Source: Streptomyces humi
GTDB lineage: Bacteria > Actinomycetota > Actinomycetes > Streptomycetales > Streptomycetaceae
Reading direction: 5' to 3'
Assembly: GCF_001005085.2 (NCBI RefSeq)
Contig: NZ_LBMU02000065.1
Location: 1-64,000 of the forward strand
DNA length: 64,000 bases
Shown: in pieces, positions 52,231 through 60,912 of the stretch
Layout: the number at the start of each line of letters is the position of its first letter
How positions within the stretch are numbered: position 1 is the stretch's first letter
Notes under the pieces: generated by a model
Told to the model about the DNA's origin: nothing
The model's database searches: none
The model's input: only the letters and a program-made list of their open reading frames with translations
Position numbers and translations under genes: made by a program

Positions 52231-53844
52231 TCAGCCCTCGGCGACGGCGGCCTCCGCCGGTACCGCGTCCGCGGGCACAGCTTCCGCCGGTACCGCGTCC
52301 GCGGGCACCGCTTCCACCGGGACCGCTTGGGCGGGCGCGTTCAGGGGCGGCAGCAGGTTCAGCACCGCCTCCCGGTCCGCGTCGCTCGTCGCGTCGTCGT
52401 ACGGGTCCGGTGTCGCCGGTACCTGGAGGCGCAGCACCGGACCGTGCCCCAGCCGGGCGTAACCCCGGCCCGGCGGCACATGGGTCAGCGGGGTCGTGTG
52501 CGGCGGCGCCCCCAGCACCGCCACGAGCTCGTCCGGCAGCGCCGGTCCGAGGACGACACGCGCGCGGGTGTGCTGTCGTACCGCCTCGTTCAGCGCGTCC
52601 GAGGCGTCGAGGTGTTCGGCGACCGCCACGGTGACGTTCGCCGCGCGGCCGTGCCGGAGGGGGACCTGGAGGAGGGACTGCGGGTCCTGGTGCCCGTCGG
52701 TCGAGGCCAGGTGGACGAAGGCGCTCGGGCGGTCCAGCAGGATCCACAGCGGACGTTTGCAGTCCTCCGGCGCCGGGTGGCCTCCCTGCCGGGCCAGGTT
52801 GAGGGCGATGAGCCGCCGTTCCGTCTCGTGCGCGGCCCACTCCAGGGCGGCCAGCGCCCCGGTCAGGCCGCACTCCACGGCGAGGACCCCGTCCCGGCCG
52901 CCCAGGCAGGCGTACTCGCCGGCGCCGCCGCCCTCCACGACGAGCACGTCTCCGTACTGGAGGGCTTGCAGGGCGACGGAGCGCAGCAGCGTCGAGGTGC
53001 CGCTGCCGGGGCGGCCCACGACCAGCAGGTGGGGTTCGGTGGAACGGGCGCCGGTGCGCCAGACGACCGGCGGCACGTCGCGCTGCTCCTCGCCGTACGC
53101 GAGCGGGAGGGTGCGCAGGACCTCGGTGGGGTCGGTGAAGCCGAGGACCGTCTCGCCCGGCGCGGTGACGAAGCGCTGGGCCGCGATGTCGGTGGGCAGC
53201 GGGGCGAGGACGGTCACCGTGAGCTGGTTGGCCTCCTCGTCCCACGCGAAGTGGTACTCGCGGCCCCGCCCGGACTTCGCGGTGAGCAGATGCTCGATCC
53301 CCGCGCGGGCCGCGGGCTCGCCGTCCGGGAAGTAGGCGGGGTAGCGGAGCACCAGTTGGCCGATCCGGCCCGTGTCGTCGAACTCGTGGGCGAGGAAGGC
53401 CTTCTCCCACTCCCCGCCGTGCGCGTACAGCGGCGCCGGGTCCTCGGCGGCCGAGAAGTACGGCACCAGGGCCTCGTACAGGGACTGGAGCCGCTGGGTC
53501 TGCGACTCGTCGGGGCCCTCCGGCGGGGGCGGGGTGCGGTCACGGCCCTGCCAGGCGCTCGCCGCCATCAGGGTGATGACGGCGAGCAGCGGTCCGTACG
53601 GCACCAGCGCCACGACCAGGACGACCGAGGCCACCAGGAAGAGCAGTGGCCCGCGTTTGTCCTTGGGGGTCTGCGCCCATCTCTGCCGTCCGGCCGAGGC
53701 CAGCCTGCCCAGTCCGCGGGTGACGGTGATGAGCGGGTGGAGGACGTCGGTGGCGTTGTCGGCAGCCGTCCGGGCCAGCTCCCGGCTTCGGGCGAGCTGC
53801 GCGGTGCCGTTGCTCAGGATGCGGGGGAGGGGGCGCCGGGCCAC
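52231..53844 (-). CDS. FtsK/EccC-like membrane ATPase with altered Walker A
   Basis: A 537-residue protein. One or two membrane helices lie at about residues 66-100 (GPLLFLVASVVLVVALVPYGPLLAVITLMAA). The nucleotide-binding core has HLLVVGRPGSGTSTLLRSVALQAL, in which the usual Walker A lysine is Thr, and RPLWILLDRPS as a Walker B with no glutamate. This matches the degenerate second and third ATPase domains of EccC/EssC more than a motor such as FtsK. The tail is a run of VPAEA/VPADA pentapeptides encoded by a 30-bp DNA repeat near 52240-52320. It corresponds to S. coelicolor SCO1416. A small membrane protein is encoded just upstream. Confidence 0.82.
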   Translation of the reverse strand: MARRPLPRILSNGTAQLARSRELARTAADNATDVLHPLITVTRGLGRLASAGRQRWAQTPKDKRGPLLFLVASVVLVVALVPYGPLLAVITLMAASAWQGRDRTPPPPEGPDESQTQRLQSLYEALVPYFSAAEDPAPLYAHGGEWEKAFLAHEFDDTGRIGQLVLRYPAYFPDGEPAARAGIEHLLTAKSGRGREYHFAWDEEANQLTVTVLAPLPTDIAAQRFVTAPGETVLGFTDPTEVLRTLPLAYGEEQRDVPPVVWRTGARSTEPHLLVVGRPGSGTSTLLRSVALQALQYGDVLVVEGGGAGEYACLGGRDGVLAVECGLTGALAALEWAAHETERRLIALNLARQGGHPAPEDCKRPLWILLDRPSAFVHLASTDGHQDPQSLLQVPLRHGRAANVTVAVAEHLDASDALNEAVRQHTRARVVLGPALPDELVAVLGAPPHTTPLTHVPPGRGYARLGHGPVLRLQVPATPDPYDDATSDADREAVLNLLPPLNAPAQAVPVEAVPADAVPAEAVPADAVPAEAAVAEG

Positions 53845-53881
53845 TGCTGTCTCCTGGTGGTGCGTACGGGCGGGAGGAGCG

Positions 53882-54076
53882 TCAGAACTTGATGCCGCCG
53901 AGCAGGCTCGCGAGGCTCTCGCCGCCCGCCTTGATGCTCGGCGCGATGGCCGTGCTCGCGAGATAGAACCCGAAGAGCGCCGAGACCGTGGCGTGCGACG
54001 GCTTCAGTCCGTCCTTGCGGAAGAAGAGGAAGACGATGATGCCGAGCACGATGACGCCTGAGATGGAGAGGATCAT
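53882..54076 (-). CDS. Small two-helix membrane protein (SCO1415 type)
   Basis: A 64-residue protein with an N-terminal helix (ILSISGVIVLGIIVFLFF) and a second more amphipathic helix around HATVSALFGFYLASTAIAPSI. AGGAGAT is a good ribosome site before the ATG. It is read 37 bp ahead of the ATPase gene on the same strand and is probably co-expressed as a partner. Function unknown. Confidence 0.8.
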   Translation of the reverse strand: MILSISGVIVLGIIVFLFFRKDGLKPSHATVSALFGFYLASTAIAPSIKAGGESLASLLGGIKF

Positions 54077-54367
54077 GTGAGATCTCCTGGTGTCGAAGGG
54101 GGACAGTCACCATGAGTTCTTCCAGCATCACAGCAGGTATCCATATGATTAAAGGTGCGATTGGGTGAATTTCGGTTGATTTCACCCGGCTGGCGGATCA
54201 TTCTCGACCTGTGGCTGCCGTGATCTTTACCTCGGACAGATCCGGTCATGTGCACCCTGAGCCAGTACGCTGGCGAATCACTCGTACGGCCGTGCGGCCC
54301 GTCCGTTGCCGTACGCTCCCTCCGTCCGCGCAAGTCCCCGCAGCACACAGGAGAGGCGGTCCCGGTG

Positions 54368-54760
54368 ATGAGCGAAGCCCCCGACCCCGAGGTCGTGGAG
54401 CTGGCGACCAAGATCTTCGATCTGGCCCGGCAGGGCGGGACCGAGGCGCTCGTGGCGTACCTCGACGCGGGCGTTCCGGCCAACCTCACCAACGACCGCG
54501 GCGACTCCCTCGTGATGCTCGCCGCCTACCACGGACACGCCGAGGCGGTGCGTGAGCTGCTCGCCCGGGGCGCCGAGGCGGACCGGGTCAACGACCGAGG
54601 CCAGACACCGCTCGCCGGAGCGGTCTTCAAAGGTGAGGCGGAAGTGATCAGAGTGCTCCTGGAGGCGGGCGCGGACCCGGCGGTGGGCACTCCGTCGGCC
54701 GTCGACACCGCCCGGATGTTCGGCAAGACGGACCTTCTGGAACTGTTCGGTACCCACTGA
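54368..54760 (+). CDS. Ankyrin-repeat protein
   Basis: A 130-residue soluble protein with three ankyrin repeats: DSLVMLAAYHGHAEAVRELLARGAEAD, QTPLAGAVFKGEAEVIRVLLEAGADPA and a shorter last one. Such proteins mediate protein contacts. The ATG at 54368 is used; GTG 54365 is directly before it. A GGAGAGG site lies upstream. It diverges from the ATPase/small-protein pair. Partner unknown. Confidence 0.88.
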   Translation: MSEAPDPEVVELATKIFDLARQGGTEALVAYLDAGVPANLTNDRGDSLVMLAAYHGHAEAVRELLARGAEADRVNDRGQTPLAGAVFKGEAEVIRVLLEAGADPAVGTPSAVDTARMFGKTDLLELFGTH

Positions 54761-54954
54761 CCCATCTGTTCTGACCAGCTAAAAGACACAAAACGGGGGA
54801 GGCGGTACAGGGCCGCCGAAATTTCGGTCGCGGCAGGTCGAAGTGCCGAGTCATCATGACGTCGTGATTCACGGACGCGATGGCTGGGCAGGTGTTGCCG
54901 CACCGCGCGGGCCGTGATCGGCCCGCATGGGCCACTGACGAGAGGCAGAGAGAA

Positions 54955-55014
54955 ATGGTCTACAGCAAGCAAGAGACGGCGGGCGCTCCGACGTTGTGTC
55001 ACGCGGCCAGGTAG
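54955..55014 (+). CDS. Possible 19-residue leader peptide
   Basis: ATG at 54955 follows AGAGGCAGAGAGAA and opens a 19-codon frame ending TAG at 55012-55014 (MVYSKQETAGAPTLCHAAR). It lies 46 bp before the HEAT-repeat gene. The ribosome site is better than that of many genes here. It could be a translated leader controlling the next gene. The rest of the 300-bp gap (54761-55060) holds an inverted repeat around CCGAAATTTCGG near 54820. Confidence 0.4.
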   Translation: MVYSKQETAGAPTLCHAAR

Positions 55015-55060
55015 TGCGTGTTCTCCGGTTGCGTCGACGCTTGATGTGAGGCTGTTTCCC

Positions 55061-56479
55061 ATGTTCGATCCGGTCATAGCGCCCAGCGGCACGCTGCTCG
55101 GCCTGCTCCAGCGGGGCCGAGGCGACGGCACGCTGCACGCGCTCACCGCCCCGCGCGCCGAGGCGCTCGCGGCTCTGAACCACTGTGTGCTGAGCGACCC
55201 ACGCCACGACTGGCAGGTGGAGAACCGCTCCCTGTACTACGCCCGGCTCTACCTCGACCTGAACGGCGAGCTCGACGCCGTCGAGGCGCACCTCTTCGAC
55301 CCCGAGGACGTCCTCGATCCCGAGGAGTCCCGCACCGGCCTCGCGCTGGCCGTGCTCGGGCACCTCGCCTCCTACGGCAGGCGGGACGCCCTCGAACTGC
55401 TGCGCAGGTACGCGGCCGGCGGCACCAACTGGGCCTGGGCCCTGGACGAGCTGGCCCTGCGGGACGACGACGCGGGCCTGCGCGCCCTCGCCGCCCCGGT
55501 GCTCGCCCGGTTCGCCACCGACGCCGAGGGCGAGGCCGAACTGGCCGCCGCCGTACGCGACGCCTTCGAGCCACGGCCCTGGCGGCTGTGGGCCGACGAT
55601 CCCCGCGCATCCATCGCCACGCGGGTGCGCGCCGCGCAGGAGACCGGCTGCTTCGACCGCTGGCAACGCCAGATGCGACCTACCGGGCCCCGTCCGGGGT
55701 GGAGCGTGCAGGCCGTCTTCGAGTGGGCCCAGCAGGGCATCGAGCGAGGGGCGGCACTCCATGTGCCCGCCGCCCGGTGTCTGGTCGCCGTGGCCGGGCC
55801 CGAGGACCGGCCGGAGATCCTCCGGGCCGCCCGGAGCGGCACCGACGGAGCCCGCTGCACCGCGTTGCGCTATCTCGCCGACAGCAACGACCGTGACGCG
55901 CTCGGCCTGATCGAGGGCGCGGTCGACGACGGCACGGCCACCGTGGTGGAGGCCGCCGTCGACGCCTTCGAACGCATGCGCAGCATCGCCGCCGTCGACA
56001 GGGCCCGCGGCTGGGCCCGCCGGCCCGACGCCCTCGGCGCCGCCGCCGGCCGGATGCTCGCCTGCCGGGGCGGTGCCCAGGACAGCGAACTGGTCCTCGC
56101 GGCACTCCGGGAGGCGGTACGCGGCGAAGGCCCCGACGCGCCGACCCTCTGGACGCTCGTCGACGGCACCGGACGGCTCGGCATCGCCTGTGCCGCTCCC
56201 GTCCTGCGCCACGTCTACCGCGAGACCGCCTCGTCCCACCTCCGCGGCCGCGCCGCCCGCGCGCTGGCCGCCACCGACCCCTCCTTCGCCACCGGCTTCG
56301 CCGTCGAATGCCTGTGGGACTGCGAGGAGACCACCCGCGAGATCGCCGCCCGGCACGCCGAGACCGGTGACGCCCGGGTCGTCGAACAGCTCCGCCGGCT
56401 CGCCGCCGACCCCGCCGAGGAGGCCGAGGTCCAGACGGCCGTACGCAGCCGCATCGGACCGGACACGCCCGCCGTGTGA
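55061..56479 (+). CDS. HEAT-repeat protein
   Basis: A 472-residue helical protein. From residue 200 on there are repeated helix pairs of the HEAT type (RCLVAVAGPEDRPEILRAARSGTDGARCTALRYLADSNDRDALGLIEGAVDD, HLRGRAARALAATDPSFATGFAVECL). The N-terminal half (DWQVENRSLYYARLYLDLNGELDAVEAHLF) is less clear. There is no signal or membrane segment. HEAT proteins are scaffolds. The ATG at 55061 has TGAGG nine bases upstream. The gene's 3' end is duplicated downstream. Confidence 0.82.
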   Translation: MFDPVIAPSGTLLGLLQRGRGDGTLHALTAPRAEALAALNHCVLSDPRHDWQVENRSLYYARLYLDLNGELDAVEAHLFDPEDVLDPEESRTGLALAVLGHLASYGRRDALELLRRYAAGGTNWAWALDELALRDDDAGLRALAAPVLARFATDAEGEAELAAAVRDAFEPRPWRLWADDPRASIATRVRAAQETGCFDRWQRQMRPTGPRPGWSVQAVFEWAQQGIERGAALHVPAARCLVAVAGPEDRPEILRAARSGTDGARCTALRYLADSNDRDALGLIEGAVDDGTATVVEAAVDAFERMRSIAAVDRARGWARRPDALGAAAGRMLACRGGAQDSELVLAALREAVRGEGPDAPTLWTLVDGTGRLGIACAAPVLRHVYRETASSHLRGRAARALAATDPSFATGFAVECLWDCEETTREIAARHAETGDARVVEQLRRLAADPAEEAEVQTAVRSRIGPDTPAV

Positions 56480-56594
56480 CACGACACCACGGGGGACACG
56501 GCTTCACGGGGGACACCGCTTCACGCGGGACACGCCCGCCGTGTGACACGGCACCACGGGGGACACGGCACCACGGGGGACACGGCCGCACTCC
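56461..56594. repeat. 67-bp tandem duplication spanning the HEAT gene stop
   Basis: GGACACGCCCGCCGTGTGAC begins at 56461 and again at 56528. Both are followed by copies of a smaller 15-18 bp unit (caccacgggggacacgg). The first copy contains the stop codon (56477-56479). From 56595 to 56790 nothing further is seen except TTGACG at 56753, a weak -35 candidate for the next operon. Confidence 0.8.
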
Positions 56595-56790
56595 GGGAAC
56601 CGCGGGGGATACCTCACACGTTGTACGCGCGTACGACCGCCCGACGGGTGAACGAGCGGTGACCGGCGGATCAGCCGGGCATGGACACCGGCTGGACTGC
56701 TCGGGTGTGCAGAGCAACGCTCATGGGACGTTTAACAACCGGAAAGATCCACTTTGACGCGCCCACGTCCAGCGCGGCGACAACACCGGT

Positions 56791-57921
56791 ATGCGTGTCG
56801 TCATCGTGACCGAATCCTTTCCCCCCGATGTGAACGGCGTGGCCCACTGCGCGCTTCAGACCGCCCGACACCTCGTCGACCGCGGTCACGTTCCCCTCGT
56901 CGTCGCTCCGGCCCCCGCCCCCGGAAACAGGCTTGCCGCGGCCGCCGCGCCCTGCCCTGTCGTCCACGTCCCCTCCCTTCCGCTCCCGGGCTATCCCCAG
57001 GTCCGCGTGGCTCTCCCCAGCCGCAAGCTCGCCGCCGCGCTGATCGAGCACCGCCCCGACGTGGTGCACCTGGCCAGCCCCTTCATCCTCGGCGTCCGCG
57101 GCATGGCCGCCGCCGCCCGGCTCGGTGTCCCCACCGTCGCCGTCTACCAGACCGACCTGGCCGGATATGCCCGCACCTACGTGGGCGCCGGCGAGGCGGC
57201 CGCCTGGCGGCGGATCCGGTCCGTCCACGGCGCGGCCGACCGCACCCTCGCCCCGTCCACCGCCTCGATCGGCGACCTGGAGGCACACGGGGTGCCCAGA
57301 ATCCAGCTGTGGCAGCGGGGCGTGGACACCGTCCGATTCCGCCCCGAGTTCCGCGACGAGGCACTGCGCCGGGAGATCGCCCCGAACGGCGAGGTCATCG
57401 TCGGCTACGTCGGCCGGCTCGCCCCCGAGAAGCAGATCGAACTCCTCTCCGGGGTCTGCGGCCTGGACGGCGTCAAGGTCGTGATCGTGGGCGACGGGCC
57501 CAGCCAGGCCCACCTCACCGAGGCCCTGCCCGGCGCGGTCTTCCTCGGCCGCCGCACCGGCGAGGACCTCGCCCGGATCTTCGCCTCGTTCGACGTCTTC
57601 GCCCACACCGGCCCCTTCGAGACCTTCTGCCAGACCGTGCAGGAGGCCATGGCGAGCGGCGTCCCGGTGGTGGCACCCGCCGCCGGCGGACCCATCGACC
57701 TGGTCGACCACGGCCGCACCGGCTTCCTGGTCCCGCCGCGCGACGCCGGCGCCGTACGGGAGGCAGTCGCCTCTCTCGTCGCCGACGCCCGCCTGCGGAC
57801 CGCGTTCGGCGCCGCCGCCCGCGCCACCGTCGAGGGCCGCACCTGGGCCGCGGTCGGCGACCAGCTGATCGGCCACTACGAGGACGTGCTCGCGGCGCGC
57901 CGGCCGGTGGTGGCGGCATGA
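56791..57921 (+). CDS. GT4 glycosyltransferase, mannosyltransferase-like
   Basis: A 376-residue GT-B enzyme. It begins RVVIVTESFPPDVNGVAHCALQTARHL, strongly like the GDP-mannose-dependent alpha-mannosyltransferases MgtA/PimB of actinobacteria. Donor-site motifs are VGYVGRLAPEKQIELL and the EX7E region FETFCQTVQEAMASGVPVVA. It probably acts at the cytoplasmic membrane on a glycolipid. Its stop overlaps the next start (ATGA). Confidence 0.88.
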   Translation: MRVVIVTESFPPDVNGVAHCALQTARHLVDRGHVPLVVAPAPAPGNRLAAAAAPCPVVHVPSLPLPGYPQVRVALPSRKLAAALIEHRPDVVHLASPFILGVRGMAAAARLGVPTVAVYQTDLAGYARTYVGAGEAAAWRRIRSVHGAADRTLAPSTASIGDLEAHGVPRIQLWQRGVDTVRFRPEFRDEALRREIAPNGEVIVGYVGRLAPEKQIELLSGVCGLDGVKVVIVGDGPSQAHLTEALPGAVFLGRRTGEDLARIFASFDVFAHTGPFETFCQTVQEAMASGVPVVAPAAGGPIDLVDHGRTGFLVPPRDAGAVREAVASLVADARLRTAFGAAARATVEGRTWAAVGDQLIGHYEDVLAARRPVVAA

Positions 57922-59168
57922 CCACCTCCGCGTCGACCTCCCCGTCGGCCTCCGCGTCGGCCTCCCCGTCCAGCGCGCAGGCGCCGCTGCGCATCGTCCG
58001 GCTGGCCAACTTCGTCGCCCCCTCCTCGGGCGGGCTGCGCACCGCGCTGCGCGAGCTCGGCAAGGGCTTCGTGACCGCCGGCCACGACACGGTCCTGATC
58101 GTGCCCGGCGAGCGCTACTCGGACCGGGACGAGGAGCAGGGCCGGGTCATCACCCTCCCCGGCCCGCTGCTGCCCGGCACCGGCGGCTACCGCGTCCTCG
58201 TCGACAAGCGGCGGGTGCAGACCCTGCTGGAGCACCTCGCTCCGGACCGCCTGGAGGTGTCCGACCGCACCACCCTGCGCTGGACCGGCCGCTGGGCCCG
58301 GCGTGCCCGGATCCCCGCCGTGATGGTCTCCCACGAGACCGCCGACGGGGTCCTGCGCACCTGGGGCATGTCCGAGAACATGTCCCGGCGCACCGCCGAC
58401 GCGCTCAACCTCCGTACGGCGCACACCTACGCGCGCGTGGTGTGCACCACCGAGTTCGCCGAACGGGAGTTCATCCGGATCGGTGCCCGCAACGTCGTAC
58501 GCGCTCCCCTGGGCGTCGACCTGATCGGCCGTCACCCCTCGCTGCGCGACCTCGACCTGCGGGCACGCTACGCGCGCGAGGACGAGACGCTGCTCGTCAT
58601 GTGCTCGCGGCTGTCCGTGGAGAAGCGGCCCGGCACCGCGCTCGACGCCCTGGAGGCGATGGTGCGGCGCGGCCGCCGGGTGGTGCTGCTCGTCGCCGGC
58701 GACGGGCCGTTGCGGGAACGTCTCGAACAGCGGGCGCGGGACCGCAGGCTGCCGGTGACCTTCCTCGGGCACGTCTCCGACCGGAGCACCCTGGGCGCGC
58801 TCCAGGCGTCCGCGGACGTCTGCCTGGCGCCCGGACCGGCCGAGACCTTCGGGCTCGCCGCCCTGGAGGCGATGGCCTGCGGGACGCCCGTGGTCGCCAG
58901 CGCCTCCTCCGCGCTGCCCGAGGTCATCGGGTCCGCGGGGGCCGTCGCCGCCGACCGCGGGGAGGCGTTCGCCGACGCCGTGGAGATGCTCCTGGAGCGC
59001 CCCGGCATCGAGCGCCGGGAGGCCGCACGCGCGCGTGCGGAGTGCTTCGACTGGGGGACGGCCGTGGAGGCGTTCCTGAACGCCCACGACGCGCCGGTGG
59101 CGTGCCGGCGTGACGAGAGCGGGACGGCGGTACCCGTCCGGCGTGTCGTGCCGGAGGGCGTGGCATGA
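57918..59168 (+). CDS. GT4 glycosyltransferase (second)
   Basis: A 416-residue GT-B enzyme after a Ser/Ala-rich start. Key parts are RLANFVAPSSGGLRTALRELGKGF, MCSRLSVEKRPGTALDALEAMV and the EX7E region ETFGLAALEAMACGTPVVASASSALPEV. Together with the preceding enzyme it likely builds one glycan or glycolipid. Overlaps both neighbours by 4 bp. Donor and acceptor unknown. Confidence 0.87.
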   Translation: MTTSASTSPSASASASPSSAQAPLRIVRLANFVAPSSGGLRTALRELGKGFVTAGHDTVLIVPGERYSDRDEEQGRVITLPGPLLPGTGGYRVLVDKRRVQTLLEHLAPDRLEVSDRTTLRWTGRWARRARIPAVMVSHETADGVLRTWGMSENMSRRTADALNLRTAHTYARVVCTTEFAEREFIRIGARNVVRAPLGVDLIGRHPSLRDLDLRARYAREDETLLVMCSRLSVEKRPGTALDALEAMVRRGRRVVLLVAGDGPLRERLEQRARDRRLPVTFLGHVSDRSTLGALQASADVCLAPGPAETFGLAALEAMACGTPVVASASSALPEVIGSAGAVAADRGEAFADAVEMLLERPGIERREAARARAECFDWGTAVEAFLNAHDAPVACRRDESGTAVPVRRVVPEGVA

Positions 59169-60016
59169 GAACCGTTCGGTTCGTGGCGCTCGGGGACTCC
59201 CTGACCGAGGGCGTGGGCGACCCCGCAGGCGACGGGTGGCGCGGCTGGGCCGCGCTGCTGGCCGGCGGACTCGCCGTGCGGGACGTGGACTTCACCAACC
59301 TCGCGGTCAGCGGGGCACAGACCAGGGACGTACTGGAACGCCAGACCCCGGTCGCCCTGGAACTGCGCCCCGACATCGTCGCCGTCGTCATAGGCGTCAA
59401 CGACACCCTGCGCTGCACCTTCGACATCCATGCGGTGGCCGAACGGCTGGACCAGGTCTACGCGGCCTTCACCGCGTCGGGCGCGACCCTGCTCACGGCC
59501 TGTCTGCCCGACCCCGGTTCGATGCTCGGGCTCCCGGGCGCCCTGGCCCGCCCGCTGGCCCGCCGGCAGCGTGCCGTGAACACAGTGGTGCACGCGCTGT
59601 CCGACCGGTACGGGGCCGTCCACCTGCACGCGTCCGAGGGGGCCTGGCTGGCCGACCGCGCCATGTGGAGCGCGGACCGGCTGCACCCGGGGGAGCGTGG
59701 CCACCGGCAGCTGGCCGCCCGTTTCCACGCGCTGCTCGCCCCGCTCGGCAAGGCCACCGGGACGGCGCCGTCCGCGGAGCCCGAGTTCCCGGCGCCGACC
59801 AAGAAGGCGAGCCTGGTCTGGCTGGCCACCGCCGGTACCGCCTGGGTGGTCAGGCGCTGCCGTGACCTGCTGCCCCAACTGCTGCGCCTGGCCCTCGACG
59901 AGATGCGACACCGACGCAAGGGCACCAGCGCCCGCCTGGACCTGAGCGCGTCGGCCGCCGTCTCCGCCGCGCTGGCCGCCCTCCAGGCACCGGAGCGCCC
60001 GGCCGACGCCGCGTGA
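59165..60016 (+). CDS. SGNH/GDSL hydrolase
   Basis: A 283-residue esterase-like protein. The catalytic serine is in ALGDSLTEG (Ser12), the oxyanion Asn in VIGVNDTL and the Asp-His pair in WSADRLHPGERGH. No signal peptide is seen, so it is cytoplasmic or peripheral. The last 70 residues are a basic helical extension after KKASLVWLATAGTAWVVRR, which could touch the membrane. Being third in a coupled operon with two glycosyltransferases, it may remove or transfer an acyl group on their product (inference). Confidence 0.88.
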   Translation: MRTVRFVALGDSLTEGVGDPAGDGWRGWAALLAGGLAVRDVDFTNLAVSGAQTRDVLERQTPVALELRPDIVAVVIGVNDTLRCTFDIHAVAERLDQVYAAFTASGATLLTACLPDPGSMLGLPGALARPLARRQRAVNTVVHALSDRYGAVHLHASEGAWLADRAMWSADRLHPGERGHRQLAARFHALLAPLGKATGTAPSAEPEFPAPTKKASLVWLATAGTAWVVRRCRDLLPQLLRLALDEMRHRRKGTSARLDLSASAAVSAALAALQAPERPADAA

Positions 60017-60042
60017 GGAGGGCGCCGGGGCGGCTCAGCGGC

Positions 60043-60912
60043 TCAGCGACGGCGCACGGCCAGGAAGCGGACCGGGATGCCCGGGGCCGCCTGGGCCGCG
60101 GCAGGGAGGTCGGCGGTGCGGACCACCGCGATCACCGGATAACCCCCGGTGGTCGGATGGTCGGCCAGGAACACCACCGGGCGGCCGTCCGGCGGGACCT
60201 GGACGGCGCCCAGCACCATCCCCTCGCTGGGGAGTTCACCGGGCCGGGCCCGCTCCAGGGCGGGGCCTTCGGTGCGCAGCCCGATACGGTTGCTCGCCGA
60301 CGACACCCGGTACGCGCGCGAGGTGAACACCCGGAAGGCCTCGGGTGTGAACCAGTCGGCGCGCGGGCCGGGCGTCACCCGCAGCACCAGTTCCGCCGGC
60401 GGGGACGGCTGCGGGGCGACGTCCACGCGCGCGTGCGGGCCCGCCGGAGCGCCCAGCGGGAGCACCGTGCCGTCGGTCAGCGGGGCGGGACCGAGCCCGG
60501 AGAGCAGGTCCGTGGCCCGGCTGCCCAGCACCGGCTCGACGGCGATCCCCCCGGAGACGGCCACATAGCTCCGTACCCCCGACACGACCGCTCCCACCTC
60601 GAGGAGTTCGCCGGCCGGCACCGTGACGGGCGCGCCCCACGCGGCCGGGCGCCCGCCCACCCAGACCGGGCACGGCGCGCCCGCGACCGCGACCACCACC
60701 GCGGAACGCGGCCGCAGGGCGCAGCCGTTGAGGGTGGTCTCCAGGACCGCGGCCTCGGGCGGGTTGCCGGCCAGCCGGTTGACGAGGGCCGCGGCGGGCG
60801 CGTCCAGGGCCCCGGACCGGGGGACACCGAGATGAGCGTGCCCGGACCGCCCCCGGTCCTGCACGGTGGTCAGCGCCCCGGCCCGTACGACGACGAGCGC
60901 GCGGTCCGTCAT
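60043..60912 (-). CDS. pxpC: 5-oxoprolinase subunit C
   Basis: A 289-residue protein of the biotin-dependent-carboxyltransferase/KipA family. It begins LVVVRAGALTTVQDRGRSGHAHLGVPRSGALD, the family signature, and has SSASNRIGLRTEGP and FLADHPTTGGYPVIAVV. With PxpA and PxpB it hydrolyses 5-oxoproline to glutamate using ATP. The ATG at 60912 overlaps the end of pxpB by 4 bp. Confidence 0.9.
   Translation of the reverse strand: MTDRALVVVRAGALTTVQDRGRSGHAHLGVPRSGALDAPAAALVNRLAGNPPEAAVLETTLNGCALRPRSAVVVAVAGAPCPVWVGGRPAAWGAPVTVPAGELLEVGAVVSGVRSYVAVSGGIAVEPVLGSRATDLLSGLGPAPLTDGTVLPLGAPAGPHARVDVAPQPSPPAELVLRVTPGPRADWFTPEAFRVFTSRAYRVSSASNRIGLRTEGPALERARPGELPSEGMVLGAVQVPPDGRPVVFLADHPTTGGYPVIAVVRTADLPAAAQAAPGIPVRFLAVRRR

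Noticed and set aside
56476..56757. Plus-strand frame through the 67-bp duplication (HGGHG-type repeats)
   Set aside because: Composition is set by the DNA repeat, there is no ribosome site, and it begins inside the HEAT gene stop.
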